DNA from: [Clostridium] clostridioforme AGR2157 | Lineage (GTDB): Bacteria; Bacillota; Clostridia; Lachnospirales; Lachnospiraceae | Reading direction: 5' to 3' | NCBI RefSeq assembly: GCF_000424325.1 | Contig: NZ_AUJR01000023.1 | Location: 1-64,000 of the forward strand | DNA: 64,000 bases | In this document: in pieces, positions 1-8,253 of the stretch | Position numbering within the stretch: position 1 is the first letter of the stretch | Layout of the letters: each line of letters opens with the position of its first letter | Notes under the pieces: model-generated | What the model saw: only the letters and a program-made list of their open reading frames with translations | The model's database searches: none | What the model was told of the DNA's origin: nothing | Made by a program: the position numbers and the translations under genes

Positions 1-101
1 TCATGAACGGTGTCATGGATTGCGTCCAGGTTCAGAGCCTTTGCTCTCTTAGCCAGGTCAAACTTGCCGGCGGTAGCGCCGTTCTCAGCGGCAACCCTCA
101 T
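1..101 (-). pseudogene. 3' fragment of a second rubrerythrin gene, internally deleted
   Basis: Bases 1-102 match 6124-6225 of the intact rubrerythrin gene with one silent difference at base 96. The matching part encodes the C-terminal stretch that begins [14 protein letters not shown]. Identity stops abruptly at base 103, where the sequence continues as a match to the promoter and operator region of the intact gene (about 6688 onward). The fragment therefore looks like a rubrerythrin copy that lost the rubredoxin domain and the first helices, joined at a shared ATC. The ATG at 101-99 has no Shine-Dalgarno sequence, so translation is doubtful. The 3' end lies outside the window. An assembly artefact is possible. 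Confidence 0.7.
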
Positions 102-107
102 CAATAA

Positions 108-122
108 TAGTAATTGTTACTG
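108..122 (-). promoter_or_regulatory. PerR/Fur-type operator upstream of the rubrerythrin fragment
   Basis: TAGTAAT-T-GTTACTG is a 7-1-7 inverted repeat. It is nearly identical to the repeats upstream of the intact rubrerythrin gene (6694-6708) and the perR-like gene (7166-7180). Here it lies only 6 bases from the ATG of the truncated copy, because the rest of the leader is missing. Confidence 0.6.
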
Positions 123-191
123 ATATTAATATATACTACTTAAAGGTATTTGTCAATAGATATTTGAGAAAATTAATATCATGATGTGTGT

Positions 192-1238
192 TCAGTTAAT
201 AAAATAGTCACCGTATTTTAAATTGCCCTGGTCCAGGCTGCCCAGGAAGCGGCCTAACAGGGTACTGAATTCCTGAGCCTTGATGCCGTCCATGTGGCCG
301 TCGTAGTCCCAGTACCCCTCCATACTGCGGTCCATAAGATCCGGCTTCATATAGTTGAAGTTATAATATTCCAGGCCCCAGCCTTCTAAGAGGTCCTTGA
401 AATACTGGTGGGACTGTGAATAGGAACCGGCAAACTTATCAAGGGTTTCCTGGGGGACGGGGGTGGTAATGACAGTCAGTTCAATGCCGTTTTTCCGGCA
501 GAACCCGGCAATGCGGTTAACATAAAGCTCCGCATTAGGCTTTACCTGGCTCTCATCCCAGGGGATGTTGTTGAAGGTGCCTTTATCCTCGCCCTCCACC
601 CGGTCCCGATAGATAAAGCCCCGGCCCGCGTAATGGCCTCCGGGGATTTCCAGGACGGAAGGGTCATAGTTTTTATAGGAAGGGCTCTGCTTGCGGCGTA
701 TATGGTCCGGAACCTGGCCTATGAGGTTGCGGTAGTAGCTCCATGGGGCCAGTGCAGAGCGGAAATCCAGATTTATGATTTTGTCCAGGAAGTAGGCAGC
801 CTTGGACCTGGAAGCAGGGAACTCCTGATAGAAGAAAATCTGGGTGGATCCGCTTCGCTGTTCATTCATCCAGTATGAGGGGTCCAGCTCGTATACAACG
901 CGGGAAGGCGACTGCGTTTCACAGGCAAGCCGCAGCATATGGTACATATCATCGGGGTAGGCGTCCGCCATACAGAGACTGACGGAGCTGCCGCCGGAGG
1001 AAGCATCCACGGAGAAGGGGTCAATGCCATACTGTCCATGGGAGGTGCCAATGAAAATTGTGTCGTATGTCTCACCGTTTCTAAGGTTATGAAGATTGAT
1101 TCTCACGGAGCTTGGGGGTATAAAACCATAGTTGAGAGCTGCCGTGATGCATACGCACAGGGTCAGGAACAGGATGGCTTTCAGCCACCTTGAGAGCCAT
1201 TTGTGAAACCGGTCAGCCATTTGGTTAGAACTGCGCAT
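192..1238 (-). CDS. Membrane-anchored SGNH/AlgJ-DltD-like protein of a dlt-like operon
   Basis: The 348-residue protein has one N-terminal membrane segment (about residues 20-37) and then an extracytoplasmic domain. A GTSH motif near residue 65 and a late DYDGH region resemble the Ser and Asp/His blocks of SGNH hydrolase-fold partners of MBOAT acyltransferases (AlgJ/AlgX, DltD). It overlaps the MBOAT gene by 14 bases and has a strong GGGAGGAGG ribosome site, so it is the last gene of the operon. Known partners of this type help move acyl or alanyl groups onto surface polymers. That role here is inferred from the neighbourhood; the substrate is unknown. Confidence 0.7.
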   Translation of the reverse strand: MRSSNQMADRFHKWLSRWLKAILFLTLCVCITAALNYGFIPPSSVRINLHNLRNGETYDTIFIGTSHGQYGIDPFSVDASSGGSSVSLCMADAYPDDMYHMLRLACETQSPSRVVYELDPSYWMNEQRSGSTQIFFYQEFPASRSKAAYFLDKIINLDFRSALAPWSYYRNLIGQVPDHIRRKQSPSYKNYDPSVLEIPGGHYAGRGFIYRDRVEGEDKGTFNNIPWDESQVKPNAELYVNRIAGFCRKNGIELTVITTPVPQETLDKFAGSYSQSHQYFKDLLEGWGLEYYNFNYMKPDLMDRSMEGYWDYDGHMDGIKAQEFSTLLGRFLGSLDQGNLKYGDYFIN

Positions 1239-2808
1239 ATATAAAACCTCCTCCCGTCATGGTGATCTGGCCCAGCAGCGGTACGGAAAAGAGCAGCATC
1301 AGATAGACGCACCATCTGGCAGCCAGTGGCTTTGCGGCCAGGGTATCCCGCATGTTGACATGGTTTTCCTGGAGAAGGCTGACTGCGAACAGGACCGCGC
1401 AGGAAAGGACCAGAGCCGCATAGTCCTTCAGGTCCAGGCCCAGCCTCAGAAGGCTGCCGTCCGTCAGGGCGGACAGGGAAAATCCGGTAATGGTCTTCTT
1501 CATCATGGTCAATGCGGCTTCCAGACTTTCTGCCATGTCAAAATACCAGCTGATATTTACAAGAAGGAAGGTCCTTAAAATCCGGACCGCCATCCAGGGT
1601 TTGGATTCTAGCGGTATATGCAGTTTCCGCGCCATTCCTGCGTAAATGGGGGCCAACAGGTTGCTGGCGGCAATGATGATTCCGTTATAGAGTCCGTAGA
1701 CAATGAATTTCCAGGCAGGTCCGTGCCACACGCCTACCAGGAAGAATACCAGCAGATTGGCGATGCACACCGGCAGTACCCTGCTTACATGCTTTCCAAA
1801 ATGTTTTTTGCAGTATTTTCCGAATTTGTTCATGCCCTTTGAAAGAGAAAAGGGATAGAACACATAGTCCTTCATCCAGGTGCCCAGTGTGATGTGCCAG
1901 CGGTGCCAGAAGTCTGATATGGACTGTGCAAAATAGGGGCGTTTAAAATTGGCGTCCAGGGATATGCCAAAGCACTCTGCGGCGCCCATGATTACATCCA
2001 TGCCGCCTGAGAAATCACCGTAGAGCTGAAGGGAATAGCACAGTACGCCGGCTATTATCGGGATTCCGTGGTAGGACTGGTAATTGCCGAATACTTCACT
2101 GACAACCACCGCGGCTCTGTCTGCTATTACGATTTTCTTGAAATAGCCCCAGAGCATGAGCTGAAGTCCTCTCTCTATCCGGGTAAGGCTGAAGCCCTTC
2201 TGTCCGTAGAGCTGTGATGCCAGGCGGTCATACCGTCCAATGGGACCCTGCAGAATCTGGGGAAAGAAGGAGACAAAGAGGGCAAAACGGAAAGGGTTGC
2301 GGTCCGGAGCGTATTTACCTCTGTACACATCAATGAGATATCCCATGGACTGGAAGGTATAAAAGGATATTCCCAGCGGCAGCAGAAGCTTTGCTGATGA
2401 AAAATGGGTGCCGAAGAGAAGATTCATGTTATCCGCGGCAAAATTGCGGTATTTTAACGCTGCCAGAATGCCGAAGTTTATGAAGAGGACCAGGGCGGCA
2501 ATCCATTTCTTGTGCTGTTTGCTGCGCCCCTTCAATGCTTTTTTTTCGTCCGTGGAAAGGGGCCGGAGAGTACCGTCAGAGTGCAGGGCGCGCTCCAGAG
2601 CGCGGTCCATGTGCTCCAGACACAGTCCGCCCAGAAAGGTAGTGGCGGTAGTGGTCAGGATGAACACTACCGCCGCCGGGCCGGAGGCCAGATAGAATAT
2701 ATAGCTGAATATGAGCAGCCATACCCACTGGAGCTGTCCTGGTATCACATAATATCCTGCCACTGCTGCGGCCAGAAACAGCAGGAATTTCATTGAAAGA
2801 AAAGACAT
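1225..2808 (-). CDS. MBOAT-family O-acyltransferase (DltB/AlgI-like)
   Basis: The 527-residue polytopic membrane protein carries the hallmarks of the DltB/AlgI branch of MBOAT enzymes. These include SFYTFQSMGYLIDVYRG near residue 150, WHRWHITLGTWMKDY near residue 300 and GVWHGPAWKFIVYG, whose His is the presumed catalytic residue. The length is usual for AlgI/DltB-type proteins. It follows the carrier-protein gene by 11 bases and is translated from GAGAGGT just upstream. MBOAT proteins of this class pass acyl or aminoacyl groups from a carrier protein across the membrane to a surface polymer. The acceptor cannot be deduced from sequence. Confidence 0.88.
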   Translation of the reverse strand: MSFLSMKFLLFLAAAVAGYYVIPGQLQWVWLLIFSYIFYLASGPAAVVFILTTTATTFLGGLCLEHMDRALERALHSDGTLRPLSTDEKKALKGRSKQHKKWIAALVLFINFGILAALKYRNFAADNMNLLFGTHFSSAKLLLPLGISFYTFQSMGYLIDVYRGKYAPDRNPFRFALFVSFFPQILQGPIGRYDRLASQLYGQKGFSLTRIERGLQLMLWGYFKKIVIADRAAVVVSEVFGNYQSYHGIPIIAGVLCYSLQLYGDFSGGMDVIMGAAECFGISLDANFKRPYFAQSISDFWHRWHITLGTWMKDYVFYPFSLSKGMNKFGKYCKKHFGKHVSRVLPVCIANLLVFFLVGVWHGPAWKFIVYGLYNGIIIAASNLLAPIYAGMARKLHIPLESKPWMAVRILRTFLLVNISWYFDMAESLEAALTMMKKTITGFSLSALTDGSLLRLGLDLKDYAALVLSCAVLFAVSLLQENHVNMRDTLAAKPLAARWCVYLMLLFSVPLLGQITMTGGGFIYAQF

Positions 2809-2819
2809 GATGTACCTCT

Positions 2820-3047
2820 CTAATTGTCCTTAAGGCGCTCTACCATGTCCCAGAGGGCCTGGGCAGAGTTGAAATTCTCCGGAATAATGTCCACCGGAGA
2901 TATCTCGATTCCAAAGGCATCGTTCAGCTCGCTGACTATGGACAGGATATCAAAGGAATCCAGATACCCGTCATCAATCAGGCCCGTGCATGTCCTGAAA
3001 TCCACCGTTGGTTTTATGTCTTCTAACAGTTCTAATAATTCATCCAT
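2820..3047 (-). CDS. Acyl/aminoacyl carrier protein (DltC-like)
   Basis: This is a 75-residue acidic protein with the 4'-phosphopantetheine attachment motif DSFD, Ser at residue 31. The size matches DltC and ACP. It lies between the PLP decarboxylase and the MBOAT gene, so it probably carries the group activated by the ligase at 4306-5823. It differs clearly from the fatty-acid ACP at 37583, whose motif is DSLD, consistent with a dedicated carrier. Confidence 0.85.
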   Translation of the reverse strand: MDELLELLEDIKPTVDFRTCTGLIDDGYLDSFDILSIVSELNDAFGIEISPVDIIPENFNSAQALWDMVERLKDN

Positions 3048-3080
3048 TTTATTGTTCTCCTTTTATGTGTCAGAGCATCC

Positions 3081-4313
3081 TTAGGAACCGCTCTGTGATT
3101 GATATATCTCCATGGCAGAGCCGTCGTTGAGTATATCCGTGGGGAAGGCATCCCGCACCAGGGAAAGCCCCTGTTTCTGTGTGTAGGTGAGTACCACGGG
3201 AAGCTGACGGCTCAGAAAAAGATAAATACCCTCGGTTACGGAATAAGCGCCAATGCGGTCAAATACCAGTAAATCCCCTGTCATCAGGCCTCTCAGGGGA
3301 AGATTTTTTACAAGTATGTCTCCCGATGTGCAGAGGGAGCCGCACACGGTCCACCGGTCACCGGAGGCTTCGGACGCAGGGAGCCGGGCCGGATTGTCCT
3401 GGGGCAGATACCGGTAAGCAGGCACCTTCATGGCCATGGTCTGGCCATAATAGTTGACGTGGTTAATGCCGCCGTCCACAATGCAGTAATTCTGTCCCTG
3501 GCTGCGCTTCGCGTCCGCCACGCGGGTCAGATAGCTGCCGCAGGGAGCGGCCAGGAAACGGCCTGCCTCGAGAAAGATTATACCTTTAAAATTCAGGGAA
3601 TCAAGGCTTTTTTTAAATTCACGCAAAAGAATTTCTTCGTCCGTCTGCTCCTGTCCTTCAAAATAAGGTATCTGGAATCCGGGGCCATATTCCAGCTCCC
3701 GGAAATTAAAATCCAAATGTTCCCTTACAAAATCCAGAAATGAATCCAGTTTTTCCAGCTCTTTTTTTATCTTTTCCATTCCCTTTTTCTGGGTTCCGGA
3801 ATAGTACTGGAGGCCTGCCAGGTCCAGATGGGGATAGGAGCCGCGATTACGGATTGATGCAAGGATATCCTCCTCATCCATGCCAAACTGGTTGCCGCTG
3901 GTCAGGCGCACAAGCACCCTGACCCCGGTACGGCCTGCGGCGGCGGCACAAGTTTCTAAAAGCCTGAGCTGATTTAAGGATTCAGCCGTGTAAGTGCCGG
4001 CTCCCTGCTCTGTCATGACCAAGCGGAGGTGGGCTTCCTCCTTATTGACCCCGGAGAGGACGATTTTTTGGGCCGGCACACGGGCGCGGCGGCAGATGGC
4101 ATACTCTCCTGGGGAACAGACCTCCAGGCCGCCGGCAGCCCGGGCAGCGGCAGCTGTCAGGAATGGGTTGGCCTTCATGGCGTAATAGATGTTCACCTGT
4201 TTTCCAAGGATCTGTTCCATGCGGCGGATGCGTGAGATAAACGCGTCTAAATCAAAGATATAGCACGGCGTATTGTATGTCCGGGCAGCCTCCTGCAATA
4301 TATGGTTATCCAT
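3081..4313 (-). CDS. PLP-dependent amino-acid decarboxylase (DapDC/ornithine decarboxylase fold III)
   Basis: The 410-residue protein has the alanine-racemase-fold PLP domain with Lys47 in YYAMKANP, the Schiff-base lysine context of diaminopimelate decarboxylases. Its C-terminal domain has VCGSLCTSGDIL, equivalent to the catalytic Cys block of the family, and DRIGAYSV, equivalent to DAGAY. It overlaps the ligase gene by 8 bases. Diaminopimelate decarboxylase leaves a product that still has a carboxylate, so it could feed an adenylating ligase. Exosortase-A loci also pair such a decarboxylase with an AMP ligase and a carrier protein. The substrate is unknown; a plain lysA role is less likely given this operon. 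Confidence 0.82.
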   Translation of the reverse strand: MDNHILQEAARTYNTPCYIFDLDAFISRIRRMEQILGKQVNIYYAMKANPFLTAAAARAAGGLEVCSPGEYAICRRARVPAQKIVLSGVNKEEAHLRLVMTEQGAGTYTAESLNQLRLLETCAAAAGRTGVRVLVRLTSGNQFGMDEEDILASIRNRGSYPHLDLAGLQYYSGTQKKGMEKIKKELEKLDSFLDFVREHLDFNFRELEYGPGFQIPYFEGQEQTDEEILLREFKKSLDSLNFKGIIFLEAGRFLAAPCGSYLTRVADAKRSQGQNYCIVDGGINHVNYYGQTMAMKVPAYRYLPQDNPARLPASEASGDRWTVCGSLCTSGDILVKNLPLRGLMTGDLLVFDRIGAYSVTEGIYLFLSRQLPVVLTYTQKQGLSLVRDAFPTDILNDGSAMEIYQSQSGS

Positions 4314-5823
4314 AGAGCCTCCTGAGTGCCTGCCGGTCCACTTTGCCGTTCTTGGTACGGGGGAGTTCCGTCAGGTTTCTGTATAAATTGGGGAACATGT
4401 AGCGCGGCAGGAGATGTTCCAGGCCAATGGCGATGTCCCTTTTGACGGCGGTTCCCTCATAGAAGGCCGCAATCTTATTTTTTTCTTCCAGAAACAGGCA
4501 TACCGCCCTGTCCACACCCTCCACGGTTTCAAGTGCAGCCTCAATCTCGCCAAGCTCGATCCGGTGTCCCATGTGTTTGATTTGAAAATCCTTCCGGCCG
4601 CTGAAATACAGAAGTCCGTCCCTGCCGTAGCAGGCCAGGTCGCCTGTCCTGTATATGGTCTCAGGATAGCAGGGATTTAAGGGGTTCTGGACAAAGGCCA
4701 TGGCAGTGCGTTCCGGATCCCTGTAGTAGCCCAGAGCCAGCGCGGTTCCTGCCACACAGAGTTCGCCGTATTGTCCGGGTTCTGTAATCAGCCTGTCATT
4801 CTCATCCAGCAGAAATACTGTTTCGTTGGGAAATGGCTTCCCGATGGGAATGGGGGTTCCGAGTTCAAATTCCCGGTCCACCACATAGTATGTGCAGTTG
4901 CAGGTAATCTCCGTGGGGCCGTACAGGTTTACAAACAGGGCCTTTGGCAGGCAGCTGCGCCAGGTGTTCAGATGCTTTACCGGCATGACCTCCCCGCTGA
5001 AGAGAATCTTATTCAGATGGGAGGGTACGCGGTAGGTAAAGCCTTTCAGGGTGGTGATGATGCACAGGGCGGAGACTGCCCAGATGGCCGTGGTGATTTT
5101 CCTGTCACACAGGTAGTCCAGAAGGCCGGTGGGGATGGAAAACAGCCTTCTGGGAATAATTTCCAGCGCAGCTCCTGTCTTAAGGGCGGAGTAGATGTCC
5201 TTTACAGATACATCAAAGTCAAAGGGCGCCTGGTTGCCGATGACATCATCCTGTGTTATATGGAACAGGTCCGTAAAATGCTGGATGAAGTCAATGACGG
5301 AGCGGTGGCTCACCACCACACCCTTGGGCGCGCCGGTGGAGCCGGAGGTAAAGATTCCGTACAGAGGATCCGTATCTGTGGCCTGCCTGCGGATGGATGC
5401 AAGGAGACCGGGATTCAGAGCGTCGTCCGGCAGAGACCTTAAGTCCTCCAGGGGGAGTATCTCGCCTGAAAAGGAGATAGGACCGGCCAGGTCAAGGCTT
5501 TCCTTATCAGCAATCATAAGGTCCGCCTGCAGGGTGTCCAGAATCCGGTTCAGACGTTCGGCAGGCTGGCCTGCGTCCAGGCAAACATAAAAACAGCCTG
5601 CCCGGACAATGCCCATGAAGGCACTCAGGGTAAATACATTCTTCTCTGCCAGCACGGGAACAGGGCGGCGCGGGCCTGTTTTCTGTCCCAGAACACTGCC
5701 GATTCTCATGGACAGGTCTGACAGTTGGCGGTAGGTAAGGCTTGTATGTTCATCTGCAAAAGCCGTTTTATGGGGATAAGCTTCTGCGGATTCTTCAAGA
5801 AAACAAAGGACATTCTGTATCAA
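4306..5823 (-). CDS. Amino-acid adenylating ligase (DltA-like)
   Basis: This ANL-superfamily enzyme activates an acid as its AMP ester and loads it on a carrier protein. Motifs include GIFTSGSTGAPKGVVVSH (A3), NLYGPTEIT (A5), YRTGDLA (A7) and a C-terminal PRTKNGKVDRQAL with the A10 lysine. I place the start at the TTG at 5823 because GGAGGT stands 8 bases upstream and the resulting 505 residues match the length of DltA. An upstream ATG at 5859 and the longer frame to 5991 have no ribosome site. It is the first gene of the five-gene operon. Specificity for D-alanine is not assured; the adjacent decarboxylase suggests another amino acid. Confidence 0.85.
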   Translation of the reverse strand: MIQNVLCFLEESAEAYPHKTAFADEHTSLTYRQLSDLSMRIGSVLGQKTGPRRPVPVLAEKNVFTLSAFMGIVRAGCFYVCLDAGQPAERLNRILDTLQADLMIADKESLDLAGPISFSGEILPLEDLRSLPDDALNPGLLASIRRQATDTDPLYGIFTSGSTGAPKGVVVSHRSVIDFIQHFTDLFHITQDDVIGNQAPFDFDVSVKDIYSALKTGAALEIIPRRLFSIPTGLLDYLCDRKITTAIWAVSALCIITTLKGFTYRVPSHLNKILFSGEVMPVKHLNTWRSCLPKALFVNLYGPTEITCNCTYYVVDREFELGTPIPIGKPFPNETVFLLDENDRLITEPGQYGELCVAGTALALGYYRDPERTAMAFVQNPLNPCYPETIYRTGDLACYGRDGLLYFSGRKDFQIKHMGHRIELGEIEAALETVEGVDRAVCLFLEEKNKIAAFYEGTAVKRDIAIGLEHLLPRYMFPNLYRNLTELPRTKNGKVDRQALRRLYG

Positions 5824-5914
5824 TAATAGGACCTCCGGCAGCAAGTATTTTTCAAGCATTTTCGTGCTTAGTCTAGCACAGATGGATAATGGGTTCAAGG
5901 CTTTAATTATGAAG

Positions 5915-5944
5915 ATTCTATGACAATTGCGGGATACAATACAA
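5915..5944 (-). promoter_or_regulatory. Possible promoter of the dlt-like operon
   Basis: On the minus strand TTGTAT (5944-5939) and TAGAAT (5920-5915) are spaced by 18 bases, about 90 bases upstream of the chosen TTG start. The hexamers are only fair matches to sigma-A consensus. Confidence 0.35.
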
Positions 5945-5989
5945 AACAGCAATTGCCAGACACATTCCGGGCCGGTGGATTTCATACGC

Positions 5990-6018
5990 AAAAAAGGAGA
6001 AGAGCGTGATCTTCTCCT
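5990..6018 (-). terminator. Rho-independent terminator after rubrerythrin
   Basis: On the minus strand AGGAGAAGA, a 6-base loop and TCTTCTCCT form a perfect 9-bp stem followed by TTTTTT. It lies about 40 bases after the rubrerythrin stop and separates that gene from the dlt-like operon. Confidence 0.85.
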
Positions 6019-6056
6019 GATTCTGTAAAAGTCATAAGCCGGATACCGGCTGTTTA

Positions 6057-6602
6057 TTAGCCGAAGTATCTTTTTAACAGACCCTCAAATGCCTTGCCGT
6101 GACGGGCCTCATCCTTAGCCATCTCATGAACGGTGTCATGGATTGCGTCCAGGTTCAGAGCCTTTGCTCTCTTAGCCAGGTCAAACTTGCCGGCGGTAGC
6201 GCCGTTCTCAGCGGCAACTCTCATCTCCAGGTTCTTCTTGGTGGAGGAGGTCACAACCTCGCCTAACAGCTCGGCAAACTTGGCGGCATGCTCTGCTTCC
6301 TCGAAAGCAGCCTTAGCCCAGTACATGCCAATCTCAGGATAGCCTTCTCTGTGAGCAACCCGTGACATAGCCAGGTACATGCCGACCTCGGAGCACTCGC
6401 CTTCAAAATTAGCTCTTAAATCCATCATGATATCTTCAGGAGCGCCCTGAGCCACGCCAACCTCATGCTCGCATGCCCAAGTCATTCCTTCGGAAGCCTG
6501 CTCTTTGAACTTGGAAGCCGGAACTCCGCACTGTGGACATTTCTCAGGTGCATTCTCTCCCTCGTAAACATAACCGCAGACTGTACATACCCATTTCTTC
6601 AT
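6057..6602 (-). CDS. rbr: Reverse rubrerythrin (N-terminal rubredoxin domain, peroxide reductase)
   Basis: The 181-residue protein starts with a rubredoxin-type iron site (CTVCGY and CPQCG, roughly residues 6-25). A four-helix diiron domain follows, with ligand-bearing stretches [22 protein letters not shown] and [10 protein letters not shown]. This rubredoxin-first order is the reverse rubrerythrin arrangement, known in clostridia as an NADH-linked peroxide reductase under PerR control. I use the ATG at 6602 because AAGGAG is well placed for it; a TTG two codons earlier is possible. An operator at 6694-6708 and the adjacent perR-like gene fit peroxide-responsive control. Part of its 3' half is repeated at bases 1-102. 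Confidence 0.92.
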   Translation of the reverse strand: MKKWVCTVCGYVYEGENAPEKCPQCGVPASKFKEQASEGMTWACEHEVGVAQGAPEDIMMDLRANFEGECSEVGMYLAMSRVAHREGYPEIGMYWAKAAFEEAEHAAKFAELLGEVVTSSTKKNLEMRVAAENGATAGKFDLAKRAKALNLDAIHDTVHEMAKDEARHGKAFEGLLKRYFG

Positions 6603-6693
6603 AATCAATATTCTCCTTTTCCTTTTTATAATGATGGCCAGGAACCGGACAATGGATGTCCGTGCATCCCGCCGTGTTGTTGATAATCAATAA

Positions 6694-6708
6694 TAGTAAT
6701 TATTACTG
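6694..6708 (-). promoter_or_regulatory. PerR/Fur-type operator of rubrerythrin
   Basis: TAGTAAT-T-ATTACTG is a 7-1-7 inverted repeat within a longer imperfect palindrome. It lies between the perR-like stop codon and the rubrerythrin start and matches the copies at 108-122 and 7166-7180. Confidence 0.7.
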
Positions 6709-6725
6709 ATATCAATATAAATCAT

Positions 6726-7142
6726 TTAGGCTGGTTTGTCAATAGCTTTATCAACTTTTTTTTGTAAACAGCTGTTGCACCGTCCGTAGAACAGTACGCA
6801 GTGGCTGTCGATGATGCCTGGCGCATGCTCCTGGGCTTCCTTATTCAGGTCCTCCATGGCGCCTAATTCCATGTCGTAAACCTGATTACACTCGCTGCAC
6901 ACAAAATGGTAATGCTGATGGGTATCTCCATCAAAGTGAACAGCACCGTCCCCGCAGGTCAGCTTTCGTATCTCGCCGGTCTCAGCCAGCAGATTCAGGT
7001 TACGGTAAACCGTTCCCAGACTGATATTGGGAAATTCTTCACGGATGCTGGCGTATAGGGCGTCTGCCGTAGGATGGTCGTGACGATTCATCAGACAGGC
7101 TTTGATGGATTCCCTCTGACGGCTATACTTTAGAGCTTTCAT
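6726..7142 (-). CDS. perR: Fur-family metalloregulator, PerR-like
   Basis: The 138-residue protein has a winged-helix N-terminus (SLGTVYRNLNLL near residue 40). The metal-binding segment HYHFVCSECNQVYD and the second CxxC pair in GRCNSC form the structural zinc site. The length is typical of PerR and Fur. PerR senses hydrogen peroxide through an iron site and represses detoxification genes. Assignment to PerR rather than Fur rests on the adjacent rubrerythrin and on shared operators, including one in front of this gene that implies autoregulation. Zur or Fur specificity cannot be excluded. Confidence 0.82.
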   Translation of the reverse strand: MKALKYSRQRESIKACLMNRHDHPTADALYASIREEFPNISLGTVYRNLNLLAETGEIRKLTCGDGAVHFDGDTHQHYHFVCSECNQVYDMELGAMEDLNKEAQEHAPGIIDSHCVLFYGRCNSCLQKKVDKAIDKPA

Positions 7143-7165
7143 CGCATCTCCTTCTCTTGCAAAGA

Positions 7166-7180
7166 TAATAATAGTTACTG
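7166..7180 (-). promoter_or_regulatory. PerR/Fur-type operator of the perR-like gene
   Basis: TAATAAT-A-GTTACTG, 24 bases upstream of the perR-like start codon, matches the operators at 6694 and 108 in 7-1-7 layout and right half-site. It suggests autoregulation. Confidence 0.55.
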
Positions 7181-7287
7181 TTTATATATATTAGCAGAAG
7201 ATGAATACCCTGTCAAGTGCTGAAAATACCCTGCATCCATCTTATGAAGGAGGCAGGGTATCCAATACATATATCAGGTATGAAGTA

Positions 7288-8253
7288 TTATTTTTTGGGG
7301 GCATAGTCCAGCCGTTCTTTGGCAATGCGGATAAATTCGTGGGCAGCCCGGGACATGTAGCGGCCTTTGTGGTAGCCTATTCCCAGGACGCCGTGGACCC
7401 GCGTGTAGTTCAAGGAGTACAGGTTCAGGTGGTTCTGCTCCAGGACCGCGCTGCGGTAGGAATGGGAGGCAGGGTCCGGGGACATGAACATCTTGGGATA
7501 AAATGTGATTCCCATACCCTTGCCGCTGAGAGCCAGCACGGTTTCAATGTTTTCTGTCTCCAGCACGATCCGGGGACTCATCTGGGCGTCCTCGAAAATC
7601 TCATCCGCTATGGTGCGCACACGGTTTCCCTTTTTAAGCAGTACAAAGGGGCAGTGCTCCAGAAGACGGATATCAGAAGTGGCGCGGAGCCTTTCCTTTA
7701 TTTCCTCCACCTGGCCGGGATATGCTTTTTCCAGTGTCTCATCCGGGACAACCATGAGAATCTCTTCATTACAGATAGGAACTGTTTCCACATTTTCCGC
7801 TGTAAAGGGCAGCAGGTCAATCATCAGGTCGATGTTCCCATGGAGCAGGTCTGAGGCCAGCTGGCTGGAATTTCCTTCCGCCAGGTGAAGCTCAATGCCT
7901 GGAAACTGGGACTGGTAGGCGGGCAGGATTTCCGGCAGGATGACCCTGCCGCGCGTATGGGATACGCCGATGGAAAGCTGTCCCGTGGAAAAATCCTTTA
8001 TGTCGGAGATTTCCTTGTAGGTCTCATCCCGCAGGTCCAGAAGCTCCCTGGCCCTGGTCTTTAAGGCCCTTCCCGCATAGGTAAGAGTCAGAGGGGAGGT
8101 GCGGTTGAAGAGAATCACGTCAAATTCCTTTTCCAGGTTGGATATATGGTTGCTCAGGGACTGCTGGGAGATGTAGAGCTTCCTGGCTGCCCGGGTAAAA
8201 TTGAGCTCCTCGGCAGCCACCAGGAAATATTCCAGGTTCAGGAAATTAATCAT
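7288..8253 (-). CDS. LysR-family transcriptional regulator
   Basis: The 321-residue protein has an N-terminal helix-turn-helix (NLEYFLVAAEELNFTRAARK and QQSLSNHISNLE). A periplasmic-binding-protein-like effector domain follows from about residue 90. It overlaps the stop of the upstream PHP gene in an ATGA arrangement and has a GGGAGGAAA ribosome site, so the two are cotranslated. Its target and ligand are not evident. The usual divergent target gene is absent: the next gene on the other side is perR, on the same strand. Confidence 0.88.
   Translation of the reverse strand: MINFLNLEYFLVAAEELNFTRAARKLYISQQSLSNHISNLEKEFDVILFNRTSPLTLTYAGRALKTRARELLDLRDETYKEISDIKDFSTGQLSIGVSHTRGRVILPEILPAYQSQFPGIELHLAEGNSSQLASDLLHGNIDLMIDLLPFTAENVETVPICNEEILMVVPDETLEKAYPGQVEEIKERLRATSDIRLLEHCPFVLLKKGNRVRTIADEIFEDAQMSPRIVLETENIETVLALSGKGMGITFYPKMFMSPDPASHSYRSAVLEQNHLNLYSLNYTRVHGVLGIGYHKGRYMSRAAHEFIRIAKERLDYAPKK

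Noticed and set aside
5824-5991. N-terminal extension of the adenylating ligase
   Set aside because: No ribosome site before the upstream starts; the TTG at 5823 has GGAGGT and gives the normal family length.
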